A DNA stretch of 64,000 bases, from assembly GCA_964534275.1 (NCBI GenBank), contig CAZHQG010000006.1, positions 69,322 to 133,321 of the forward strand, read 5' to 3'. The translations under genes and the position numbers were made by a program. The notes beneath the pieces were generated by a model. The model was not told the DNA's origin. It searched no databases and saw nothing but the letters and a program-made list of their open reading frames with translations. Origin of the DNA: HRBIN30 sp964534275. GTDB taxonomy: Bacteria > Desulfobacterota > Binatia > HRBIN30. Below are positions 7,953-15,826 of the stretch, piece by piece. How positions within the stretch are numbered: the first letter of the stretch is position 1; every line of letters starts with the position of its first letter.

Positions 7953-9659
7953 ATGGAAAAACTATTGCGTGTGAACATGACAGACCTGACCTGGCGGGAA
8001 GAACCGTTTCCTGCGGAGTGGAAGTTCCTTGGTGGTCGCGGACTCAGCGCGAAGATTCTTTTGAAGGAAGTCGACCCACGATGCGATCCTCTTGGACCCG
8101 AGAACAAAGTCATTTTTGCTCCTGGCGTACTTTCGGGCACCATGGCCCCGACGTCTGGGCGCATGAGCGTTGGTGCGAAAAGTCCGCTGACTGGCGGAAT
8201 CAAAGAAGCCAACTCGGGTGGCCAAGCAGGTCAGAAGTTGGCACGTCTGGGGTACCGGGCATTGATTGTCGAGGGAAAAGCAAAAGATCCGACCAAGCGA
8301 TACTTGGTCGCGATCGACAAAAACGGAGTGCAAATCCGCGAGTGTCCCGAACTGGCCGGTCTTCGCACCTACGCCGCGTCGGAAAAGTTGAGCCAGATGT
8401 TTTCAGCGCGGGCGGCGTTTATTCTTTGCGGTCCGGCCGGGGAGAAGGGTTTTTCCGGCGCCAGTGTGGCGTTCACCGACGAGGGGAAGCGCCATCCTGC
8501 CCGTCATGCGGCACGTGGGGGTTTGGGCGCAGCCATGGGGGCAAAGGGGCTCAAAGCGGTCGTCGTCGATGACGAGGGTACGCAGGCGCGAGCCCCAGTG
8601 GACGCTGCGGGGTTCAAGCAATACGTGGCGAAGCTCACCAAGGAATACAAAGCCGGCCCTCAGTTGTTTCAGTTTGGCACCTCGGCGACCGTGCCCTTGG
8701 CGAACATGATGAGTACCTTTCCCACACGCAATCGCCGGGCAATGCAGTTCGAACATGCGGACAAACTCGATGGAGCCCGCATTGTGCAGAACTTTGCCAC
8801 GCGGGGCGGCGGTATGCACCACTGTATGACCGGCTGCATTGTGAAGTGCTCCAACATCGTCCACGACGCCAATGGGCAGTACGTCACGTCGGCGCTGGAG
8901 TTCGAAACGTTGGCCCTTTGCGGTTCGAACTGTTGTATTGGGGACTTGGACCAGGTGGCGCGGATCGACCGCATGTGCGATGAGCTGGGTCTCGACACGA
9001 TCGAAACCGGTGGTGCCATTGCCGTGGCGATGGATTGCGGCGCCTTGCCGTGGGGTGACGGAGAAGCCGTGCTCGCGTTGCTTGATAAAGTCGACAAGGG
9101 TGACGAGCTGGCAGAAACCATTGCCCGCGGAGTCGTGGCGACGGCCAAGCGATTTGGGATCAAGGACCGCATTCCGGCCATCCAGGGGCAAGGAATTCCG
9201 GCTTGGGAGCCGCGCACGTTGAACGCCACCGGCATTACCTATGCAACCAGTGCGATGGGCGCCGACCATACAGCGGGTTTGGTGATCGCGCCGGTTGCCG
9301 ACCTTGCGCGGGCGTCTCAGGAGGCGCAGCTCATCAATGCCTTGTGCGACTCGAGCGGCTTTTGTCAGTTCCAGCAGCCGACCATCGAAGACATCCGCAC
9401 ACTGTACAATTACTTCTTTGGCTCGAACTTGAGCTTCGAGGAGGCGGCAGATCTTGGCTGGCAGTGCATGGTCGATGAGTGGGAGTTCAACCGCCGGGCG
9501 GGATTCAAACTGGAAGAGGCGGACGTGCCAGAGTGGCTCCGCACCGAGCCTGTGCCTTCGAATGGCGCTGTGTTTGCCGTGCCACGAGAAGAGATGCAGC
9601 GCGTATTCCAGCGGATGCCAATTTCGGACGAGCTCCGCACGATGAAAGCTGTTGGTTAA
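7953..9659 (+). CDS. aldehyde:ferredoxin oxidoreductase family (tungsten/molybdenum-pterin enzyme)
   Basis: 568 residues from the ATG preceded by GGAGGAG. An upstream in-frame TTG is less likely. N-domain motifs typical of the family are FLGGRGLSAKILL, FAPGVLSGTMAPTSGRMSVGAKSPLTGGIKEANSGG and RHAARGGLGAAMGAKGLKAV. These bind the bis-pterin W/Mo cofactor. Iron-sulphur ligands appear as C291-x3-C295-x3-C299 (CMTGCIVKC) with C465 or C471 in LCDSSGFCQF. Archaeal AOR has CxxC in the first pair, so this belongs to the divergent bacterial branch. Such enzymes oxidise aldehydes, or reduce acids, with ferredoxin. No electron-transfer partner is adjacent, and the substrate is unknown. Confidence 0.9.
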   Translation: MEKLLRVNMTDLTWREEPFPAEWKFLGGRGLSAKILLKEVDPRCDPLGPENKVIFAPGVLSGTMAPTSGRMSVGAKSPLTGGIKEANSGGQAGQKLARLGYRALIVEGKAKDPTKRYLVAIDKNGVQIRECPELAGLRTYAASEKLSQMFSARAAFILCGPAGEKGFSGASVAFTDEGKRHPARHAARGGLGAAMGAKGLKAVVVDDEGTQARAPVDAAGFKQYVAKLTKEYKAGPQLFQFGTSATVPLANMMSTFPTRNRRAMQFEHADKLDGARIVQNFATRGGGMHHCMTGCIVKCSNIVHDANGQYVTSALEFETLALCGSNCCIGDLDQVARIDRMCDELGLDTIETGGAIAVAMDCGALPWGDGEAVLALLDKVDKGDELAETIARGVVATAKRFGIKDRIPAIQGQGIPAWEPRTLNATGITYATSAMGADHTAGLVIAPVADLARASQEAQLINALCDSSGFCQFQQPTIEDIRTLYNYFFGSNLSFEEAADLGWQCMVDEWEFNRRAGFKLEEADVPEWLRTEPVPSNGAVFAVPREEMQRVFQRMPISDELRTMKAVG

Positions 9660-9767
9660 CGCAACGCTCGCTAGTCGGTGGATTGTGGCAGGGCCGCGAG
9701 CAGGCAGTTATGGTGTCGCTTGCGGATGCAAAACGTAGAGCTCGGGAACCTGAGAAGGCACGTGGGA

Positions 9768-10010
9768 ATGACACGTGAGTCCGTCAAACGCTGGGCCCGG
9801 ATCTTTGCGGGTTCCGCGCTGTTGGTGCTTGGATTCGTCGGGCTCTTCCTGCCTTTCTTACAAGGGGTGTTGTTTATCGTCGTTGGGTTGGCGCTTTTGA
9901 GTCCGGAAAGCGAACGGATCCGCCGGTTGGAGGAGTGGGTCCGCTCGCGCTGGCTCACCCGACGCGAGCAAAAGTCAGAGAGGGAGCAGTCGACTCATGA
10001 CGCCAGATGA
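9768..10010 (+). CDS. small PGPGW-like membrane protein
   Basis: 80 residues from the ATG preceded by GAGAAGG. ATG at 9726 in the same frame is possible. One hydrophobic hairpin (IFAGSALLVLGFVGLFLPFLQGVLFIVVGLALLSPES) resembles the PGPGW/DUF454-like small transmembrane family, followed by a basic tail (RRLEEWVRSRWLTRREQKSER). Its stop overlaps the start of the zinc-ribbon gene, so the two are translationally coupled. Function unknown. Confidence 0.65.
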   Translation: MTRESVKRWARIFAGSALLVLGFVGLFLPFLQGVLFIVVGLALLSPESERIRRLEEWVRSRWLTRREQKSEREQSTHDAR

Positions 10011-10347
10011 AAAAGATCGATTGGGCCAAAAGCTCCGGGATGTGGAGCGCGCCCGCGAGGACCTGTACTTCGCGGAGCAGGACCGGAAACTCATCGAGAA
10101 AATGCGCCAGGCGAAGGCGGAGGAAATGGAGGCCCATATTCGCGAGCTCGCGCGGATGAGGTGTCCCAAGTGCGGTGTGCGCTTGCAGCATGTCGTGGAG
10201 CGAGGAGTTGCCGTCGAGGAGTGCCCACAATGTCGTGGGGTGTGGCTGGATCACGGGGAGCTCGAAACGATTGCCGGGGCTGAGAAAGAGGGCTGGATTG
10301 CTCGTTGGCTAAAAGGGGAATTTCGCCGTCCGTCCTCGGTCTCGTAA
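9997..10347 (+). CDS. zf-TFIIB-type zinc-ribbon protein
   Basis: 116 residues. The N-terminal half is a charged helix (DRLGQKLRDVERAREDLYFAEQDRKLIEKMRQAKAEEMEAHIRELARM), followed by a zinc ribbon with MRCPKCGVRLQHVVERGVAVEECPQCRGVWLDHGELETI. The two CxxC pairs and the trailing GVWLDxGE are the signature of the bacterial zf-TFIIB domain. Partner and role are unknown. It overlaps the preceding membrane-protein gene by 14 nt. Confidence 0.85.
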   Translation: MTPDEKDRLGQKLRDVERAREDLYFAEQDRKLIEKMRQAKAEEMEAHIRELARMRCPKCGVRLQHVVERGVAVEECPQCRGVWLDHGELETIAGAEKEGWIARWLKGEFRRPSSVS

Positions 10348-10656
10348 ACTGGTGAACCCCGTCGCGGGTGCGAACGGGTGGGCCTTCAGAACCTGAAGCT
10401 GGCCCGATGGTAGGAGGCTCGCTGAGAAAGCCGGAAATGGTTGCTTTCGGGGGTAGCCCTGGCCAAGGTGAGAGATCGTCCGTCCTCGGGCTTTCGTGAG
10501 CCTCGCGATTTCTCGCTTGTGATTGCTCCGACAGGCGCCGGGCCGACCCAGGGCCGTGTACGCTCCGGGCCCAAAGTTTCCGATACGAGGTGCACCTTGC
10601 ACGCAGGCTGGGGGTTCGTGAGGGTGTTGCTCATCGTGCCACCCGCGAAAGATAAA
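10348..10656. other. intergenic region between convergent genes
   Basis: About 310 bp with no supported gene. It contains a small hairpin at 10384-10398 (CTTCAG-AAC-CTGAAG) and a ~13-bp direct repeat (CGTCCGTCCTCGG) at about 10328 and 10478. The first repeat copy lies at the end of the zinc-ribbon gene. No riboswitch consensus was recognised. Confidence 0.5.
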
Positions 10657-10689
10657 AAGGCCGGCTCCCCTCATCGGGGAGCCGGCCTT
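10657..10689 (-). terminator. rho-independent terminator of the DUF1329 gene
   Basis: A perfect 14-bp stem (AAGGCCGGCTCCCC and its complement) around a 5-nt loop. On the minus strand it is followed by TTTTTATC. It lies 32 bp past the DUF1329 stop codon and is the natural end of the minus-strand operon. The plus-strand side lacks a comparable U-tract. Confidence 0.88.
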
Positions 10690-10721
10690 CGCACAACTAC
10701 GCGCGGCGGAGGGCTGCGCCG

Positions 10722-12032
10722 TTAGTCGGAGATGCTGGTCAAGTGTTTCAACGTGAAGTAGTCGCGCGGGTAGTTCGTTTCGATGAACTGGGCGCTGTAC
10801 CGGCCACCAATGGCCGAGCGGTTCGTTTTGTCGTTCACGCCCACGACCATGTTCGGTGTTACCGCTGTGAACGTTCCGTCATCGTTTTTCGACCAGTGGT
10901 AAGCGCACATCGCGTTGTAGAAGTACTCCCCGGCGCGGTTGTGCACGAGCTTCCACCAGATGCGGTACATGTCCTTATCCATGAACATGATCACTTTGCC
11001 GAAGTTGTAGTACGGGTCCTCGGACTGACCTTCCAGGATCCAAACGGGCCGCGGGATCATGTTTAGGTTTTCCACGATCAGCCACGGAGCTCCCTTTGCG
11101 CCCGGTGTCTCATAGGCCCCTTTGAAATAAGGAATCTCGACTTCCCAACGGGTCGGAGAAACCTGCTTTTGTTTGAGGGGCTCGGGGCTGAGAACGGGAG
11201 CGAGGATTTTGCCCTCGCCAACAAGTTTCCACTTGTAGTATTCGACCTTTCCCGCGTAACAGTTCACGTCGTCCGCGAAAATATCCAGGCCGGCGACAGG
11301 GTCGGATCGGGTAGCGGCATTCACGCGGCGAACACGGCGGGTGGACGGAACGTAAAACCAAGCTTGGTCCTGCGACGTCCAGTCGTTGATGACCTTTGTA
11401 AGACCACCGACGCCATCGACATCCTGCGGTTCGAGCACGTTCGACAAGCTGGCGGCGCGAAGATTCTCGGGATTGTCAATGGGTCCGGCCGATCGGCCGA
11501 GATACGCATTGATGTGAAGCCAAAGCTTGATTCGCTTGAACTCGCCACTGCTATCGATGCCGTTCAATGTGAACGTGGCGCCTTGGCCATTCCCCATTCC
11601 GTTTGCTGCCTGAAAGTTCCAAGCCATTTTGCATGCGGCAAAGGGATCTTTCGGATCGATCTTGGGGAATGGATATCCAAAGTAGAACTCTGGCATTTTG
11701 CCAGTCTTCTTGTCCTTCAACCCACATGTGGCTGGATCCACGTCGTACTTGCCGTCGTTTGCTTCGCTGGCTTCCCAGAACCGCTTCGAGTAGTTCTGCT
11801 TGAACTTTTCCGGATCTACTGGGACGACTTTGAACCAGTACTCGCCGTTCTTGACCCGGTTCAAAATCACTTCTGGCAGCAGATCCTTTGCACGCTGCCA
11901 GTTGTTTTGATCCAGAATCCACGGTTTGTTGTCTTCCTCCTGCTGCTGAGCGACAAGAGGCCGCGAAACTAGCGCTGCAGCAGCGGCTAAAATCGCGGTG
12001 AGAAGAATGCGGGACCTTCGACCCCTTTTCAT
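10722..12032 (-). CDS. DUF1329 family exported protein
   Basis: About 436 residues from an ATG with a strong AGGAGG upstream, starting MKRGRRSRILLTAILAAAAALVSRPLVAQQQ, a clear signal peptide. Body features of DUF1329 (LolB-like fold, outer-membrane lipoprotein-sorting family) include QAWFYVPSTRRVRRVNAATRSDPVAGLDIFADDVNCYAGKVEYYKWKLVGEGKIL, a region on a large lipid-binding half-barrel, and VWILEGQSEDPYYNFGKVIMFMDKDMYRIWWKLVHNRAGEYFYNAMCAYHW. DUF1329 genes habitually neighbour DUF1302 and RND/MMPL genes. Last gene of the minus-strand run, ending at the terminator just downstream. Likely carries a hydrophobic molecule across the periplasm (inference). Confidence 0.88.
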   Translation of the reverse strand: MKRGRRSRILLTAILAAAAALVSRPLVAQQQEEDNKPWILDQNNWQRAKDLLPEVILNRVKNGEYWFKVVPVDPEKFKQNYSKRFWEASEANDGKYDVDPATCGLKDKKTGKMPEFYFGYPFPKIDPKDPFAACKMAWNFQAANGMGNGQGATFTLNGIDSSGEFKRIKLWLHINAYLGRSAGPIDNPENLRAASLSNVLEPQDVDGVGGLTKVINDWTSQDQAWFYVPSTRRVRRVNAATRSDPVAGLDIFADDVNCYAGKVEYYKWKLVGEGKILAPVLSPEPLKQKQVSPTRWEVEIPYFKGAYETPGAKGAPWLIVENLNMIPRPVWILEGQSEDPYYNFGKVIMFMDKDMYRIWWKLVHNRAGEYFYNAMCAYHWSKNDDGTFTAVTPNMVVGVNDKTNRSAIGGRYSAQFIETNYPRDYFTLKHLTSISD

Positions 12033-12082
12033 ATCCTGACCTCCTAGACGTTGTTCCTTTCCGACCCTTGCTGCTGGGTAGT

Positions 12083-14668
12083 TCATTGTGCGGTACCCAG
12101 GGCAGCTTGTCGTTGCTCCGCCAACATAGCCTTTGTCTTCCGATTCACCAAGAACCCCGGACGCAATACCTTGACGAATGCCGGCACGACCACCAAGCCC
12201 CCAAACGTGTTGAAGCTCATTAGGAGAGCAAGCAGCAATCCCATTTCCGCTTGGAACTTCAAATCGGAGAACCAGAAAAAGCCCGTTCCCGCCACCATTG
12301 TGGAGGCAGTAAAAATGATGGCTTTGCCGGTCGTGGCGGTCGCATAGTCCACAGCTTCGTCCAGCTTCCCGATCTCGTCGTACGTATCGATCATCCGGCT
12401 GAAGTGGTAAATGCCGTAGTCAACCCCGACTCCGGCGCCGGCGGCCGCAATCGGGAGAGAATTCACGTTCAGGTCGATACGGAACCAGACCATCAACGCC
12501 TCGGCTGCCAACTGCGAGAGAACCACCGGAATCATCAGAATGAGCGAGGCGTACAGCGAGCCGTATGTCAGGTAGAGGCAAATGTACACGATCAGGAAAA
12601 TCAAGCCGAGGTTTTTCCAGTAAGAATTTTCCACTTCTTCGTTGACCGCGGCCAGGATTCCGAACAGCCCGCCAGCAAAGCGAAAGTCGACGAAGCCTTC
12701 CTTGTACTGATCGACGAATTGCCGCGCGTAAGCGATCGAGTTCATGATCACTGCGTGCGAGTACTCGTGGAACAAAGTGATGATCGACCCGTACCGCGCA
12801 CTTGGATCCATGAAGAAGTTCAAGGCTGCAATGTTTGCGTTTTGCGTGAAGGTGTAAATGATTTGCCCGATTTCCTTCGGATTCAGGGGGATGATCGACC
12901 ACTTCGGGTCGCCATCGTGCTGGAGGCGGGCAAGCTGCTTGATGATGTCCACGATGGTGATGGTGCCGCTAGCTCCCTTCGCGCCCTGCATGTGGTAGGC
13001 AAATTCCTCCATCGTGGTCAGCGCTTCAGCAGACTTCACCCCATTGGGCTGTTTGGTGTCGGCAATGATAATGAGTTGGCTCGCACCGAGGAACTTGTGG
13101 TTCAGGATGTTGTAGGCCACGTTGTAAGGGTGGTCGGCGAACAAGAGTGCCGCTCCCGGAGTCATATCACCGACTTTCAACTTCCAGCCCCACATGGGCA
13201 GTAGGCCATAGAGAGCAACCGTGAACACGATCACGACCCAACGGCGCCAGCCCTCGCTTGCGTTGATGACGGCTTGGGTGAACGCAGGGTAGATTTTCTC
13301 GCAGTAGGTCAGCCAGTACCAGCCGATCACCGGAGAGATCGCAAGAAAGCAAAGCATTCCTGGGCCGATAAACTCGAGGGCACGAGCAATGTTCGGAGGA
13401 AACAATTGGATGAACGCGAGCATTACGCCGAGCCGGTCGAGCGCGACCCCGACGACGATCGCGGCCAGGAGGATCGCTGTTCCGGCTGCGATGTTCATCG
13501 GTTCTTTCGCGTGGGCACCGTGGTCAATGGGCGGCGGCGGGTCGATGTACGACAGGATAATGGGGTGCAAGGTGACCACACTGATGAAAATCGATACCAC
13601 CCAAAAGCTCGCAAAAATGGCCACTTTCTGAATCAGCGGAATGGGTGCAACGGCGACGATCAGGAGCCCGATGCCGTCGGTCACGATGGACGCAATCGCC
13701 GGCGCAAACAGGTGCGAGTAGGAAACCACGATCGCCTGCTGTTTGTCTTTGAGCCGGTAAAACTCTTCGTGGTACCGGTCCATCGATTGAACGGAGTGAC
13801 TCAGGGCACGGGCGGTGAGAAACAGGGGGATCACCAGCACGAGCGGGTCTAGGTTGAAGCCAAGCCACGCAGCGATTCCGAGACCCCAGACACTGGAGAG
13901 GATCCCGGAAAAGATGGGCACCCAGATGCCGGTCCACGTGCGGAAATAAGAATACAGCAGGAAGGAAAGCGCTATGGTGGTGAGCACGAACACGAGCGCA
14001 AGCTGACCCGTGTATTGCAAGACCGAGGTGTAGAGCCACGGGAAGCCAGTAATGTGCACGCGGTGCTGCTCGTCCTCCACCTCTTGTTTGAGCTGCATCA
14101 TCCGTTCGTACAGGTACCGAAAGTCGAGCGCCTCTTCCCAAAAACCCGTGTTGACGACAGCCGCAGTGTCATCGGTGGCTACGTACACGCCGCGAATGTT
14201 GGGGTTCGCGTATACGGCAAACCGTACCCGGTTGGCGTCTTCCTGCGTCTTGGGCACGCCCGGGTAGAAGATCGGTCGTACTTGCACCGCACCTTGGGTG
14301 GCGGTTGCGCTGCTCACGGCTGGGTGCGCAATGGACAGGATTTGGTAAGGCACGACGCCCTTTGTGTTGATCATGAACTTGGTGATGTGGTCGAGCTTCT
14401 GGAGCGTGGTGGGATTGTAAATGTCTCCCGACTTGACCTCCAAGATCACGTTCATGATGTTGGCCGTGCCGAACATTTTCCGGAACTCGTGGTAGAACTT
14501 GATGTACTTGTGCTGGCGCGGGTAAAAGTCGAAGAAATCCGTGTGCAGCCGGATTTTGGTCAGGCCGTAGCTAAAGAACACGGTCATCAGGGCCACGAAG
14601 ACCGTTACCGAGCGCCGATAGTTCAAGAGAAAGCGTAGGTAACCTTCGATCCAACGTTGAGGGAACAT
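12083..14668 (-). CDS. RND/MMPL superfamily transporter (HAE3-like)
   Basis: 861 residues, the right size for a 12-helix MMPL/HAE3 exporter. N-terminal helix FLLNYRRSVTVFVALMTVFFSYGLTKIRLHTDFFDFYPRQHKYIKFYHEFRKMFGTANIM leads into the first periplasmic loop. Helix clusters follow at ~225-400 (VLTTIALSFLLYSYFRTWTGIWVPIFSGILSSVWGLGIAAWLGF, including the SSD-like D-rich region LDPLVLVIPLFLTARALSHSVQSMDRYHEE) and at ~690-850 (PIAAAGAGVGVDYGIYHFSRM...GKAIIFTASTMVAGTGFFWFSDLKF). The closely related groups export hopanoids, lipids or hydrophobic compounds. It is flanked by DUF1329 and YCF48-like genes in one operon. Confidence 0.92.
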   Translation of the reverse strand: MFPQRWIEGYLRFLLNYRRSVTVFVALMTVFFSYGLTKIRLHTDFFDFYPRQHKYIKFYHEFRKMFGTANIMNVILEVKSGDIYNPTTLQKLDHITKFMINTKGVVPYQILSIAHPAVSSATATQGAVQVRPIFYPGVPKTQEDANRVRFAVYANPNIRGVYVATDDTAAVVNTGFWEEALDFRYLYERMMQLKQEVEDEQHRVHITGFPWLYTSVLQYTGQLALVFVLTTIALSFLLYSYFRTWTGIWVPIFSGILSSVWGLGIAAWLGFNLDPLVLVIPLFLTARALSHSVQSMDRYHEEFYRLKDKQQAIVVSYSHLFAPAIASIVTDGIGLLIVAVAPIPLIQKVAIFASFWVVSIFISVVTLHPIILSYIDPPPPIDHGAHAKEPMNIAAGTAILLAAIVVGVALDRLGVMLAFIQLFPPNIARALEFIGPGMLCFLAISPVIGWYWLTYCEKIYPAFTQAVINASEGWRRWVVIVFTVALYGLLPMWGWKLKVGDMTPGAALLFADHPYNVAYNILNHKFLGASQLIIIADTKQPNGVKSAEALTTMEEFAYHMQGAKGASGTITIVDIIKQLARLQHDGDPKWSIIPLNPKEIGQIIYTFTQNANIAALNFFMDPSARYGSIITLFHEYSHAVIMNSIAYARQFVDQYKEGFVDFRFAGGLFGILAAVNEEVENSYWKNLGLIFLIVYICLYLTYGSLYASLILMIPVVLSQLAAEALMVWFRIDLNVNSLPIAAAGAGVGVDYGIYHFSRMIDTYDEIGKLDEAVDYATATTGKAIIFTASTMVAGTGFFWFSDLKFQAEMGLLLALLMSFNTFGGLVVVPAFVKVLRPGFLVNRKTKAMLAEQRQAALGTAQ

Positions 14669-14708
14669 TCCAAAACGACCTCCACCAGTAGTAGCCTACT
14701 TGTGCTTC

Positions 14709-15722
14709 TTAGTAGTTCTCTTTGAGGGGCTTCATTTTGTCACGATCGACCGAGAGAACCAAGCCGCGCGAGCCGACGATGTACCCGCGGCCATCTGGCA
14801 GCAAACTGACTCCACGAAACCACGACCCAGCCATTTGCACAGGAATGGGATACAATTTCCACGATTTGCCGGCATCTTGGCTGTGAAGCAAAAAGCCGCT
14901 GTTGCCCACTGCCCAGCCATACAGTCCTCGCACGGCGATGTCGTAAATTGGCAGCACAAAGCCCTTGGGGGTTTCCACAGGTTGCTTCACCCACGTGGCT
15001 CCGCCGTCTTCGGTCGCGAGCATGACTGCTTCCATGCCGACGATCCAAGCCCGTTCTTTGTCGAGCGCGGCTACTCCGAACAGCGTCGTCTCGACGCCGC
15101 TTTTTTGCTGTTGCCACGTGGAGCCGCCGTCCGACGAAAACAAAATGACCCCAAACTCCCCTGCAATCCAAACGTGCTCCGGATCGGCAAAGGCGATGGT
15201 ATACAGAATGACATCACCCGGCTGTACCACTTCGGCGATGTCGGGCGGTAGCTCGATGTTCTCTGGGAGTGGCACCTTGGTCCAGGAAAGTCCGCCGTCT
15301 TCGGTTCTGAGGAGCGTCCCGAAATCTCCGACTGCCAATCCGCGCGACGGGCTTACAAACTCGATGTCCAGCAAATTTCGTGTGGTGCCGCTTGATTGCA
15401 TTTGCCACGTGAGTCCACCGTCGGGCGAATGGGCAATTTGACCCCCTTGCCCTGCCACCCAAAGGCGGTCTCCGACACACGAGATCGCAACGAACGGACG
15501 TTTGGTGCCGGCAGTGTGGATTCGCCACGACTGCCCTCCATCCGTGGTGTGGAAGATCCTGCCTAGATCACCCACGGTCCACCCTTCGTTTGCGTTCTTG
15601 AAGCAGACGGAAAACAGGTTCTGACGCAGATCCCGGGCGGGAATCGTGTCCTGCGCAAGGACGCGGGCTGGGGACAAGATGCCGGCTAAGAACAGAACCT
15701 GAATGAGCGCGAGTAGAGGCAC
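14709..15722 (-). CDS. exported YCF48-like beta-propeller protein
   Basis: 337 residues from a GTG preceded by AGGGAGGAAAC, then a signal peptide (PLLALIQVLFLAGILSPARVLAQ). Seven repeats of the photosystem-II stability factor YCF48/BNR type can be read: GWTVGDLGRIFHTTDGGQSW, WVAGQGGQIAHSPDGGLTW, GLAVGDFGTLLRTEDGGLSW, WIAGEFGVILFSSDGGSTW, WIVGMEAVMLATEDGGATW, GWAVGNSGFLLHSQDAGKSW and GYIVGSRGLVLSV. That predicts a seven-bladed propeller. In non-photosynthetic bacteria such proteins sit beside RND permeases and probably act as periplasmic assembly or adaptor proteins (inference). Confidence 0.88.
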   Translation of the reverse strand: MPLLALIQVLFLAGILSPARVLAQDTIPARDLRQNLFSVCFKNANEGWTVGDLGRIFHTTDGGQSWRIHTAGTKRPFVAISCVGDRLWVAGQGGQIAHSPDGGLTWQMQSSGTTRNLLDIEFVSPSRGLAVGDFGTLLRTEDGGLSWTKVPLPENIELPPDIAEVVQPGDVILYTIAFADPEHVWIAGEFGVILFSSDGGSTWQQQKSGVETTLFGVAALDKERAWIVGMEAVMLATEDGGATWVKQPVETPKGFVLPIYDIAVRGLYGWAVGNSGFLLHSQDAGKSWKLYPIPVQMAGSWFRGVSLLPDGRGYIVGSRGLVLSVDRDKMKPLKENY

Positions 15723-15766
15723 GGTGTTTGTTTCCTCCCTGTATTGAGATTGATGTAGACGCAAAG

Positions 15767-15802
15767 AGCGGTGCGCAGCCGTTTTGCGGGCTGCGCACCG
15801 CT
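15767..15802. terminator. hairpin between DUF1302 and YCF48-like genes
   Basis: A perfect 14-bp stem (AGCGGTGCGCAGCC and its complement) with an 8-nt loop, 25 bp downstream of the minus-strand DUF1302 stop. No U-run follows on either strand. It may attenuate read-through or stabilise the 3' end rather than fully terminate. Confidence 0.55.
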
Positions 15803-15826
15803 TCGTCAAGCAAGGGTTGGTGACGC

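Noticed and set aside
8403..9269. 288-codon minus-strand open frame opposite the AOR-family gene
   Set aside because: Antisense shadow of strong AOR coding sequence; product is a His/Arg-rich peptide with no family resemblance.
10348..10656. possible riboswitch in the GC-rich gap after the zinc-ribbon gene
   Set aside because: The region lies between two convergent gene ends, so it leads no gene, and no known aptamer consensus was found.
12251..13204. 317-codon plus-strand frame opposite the RND permease
   Set aside because: Product is highly charged and low in hydrophobic core while the opposite strand carries clear MMPL motifs.
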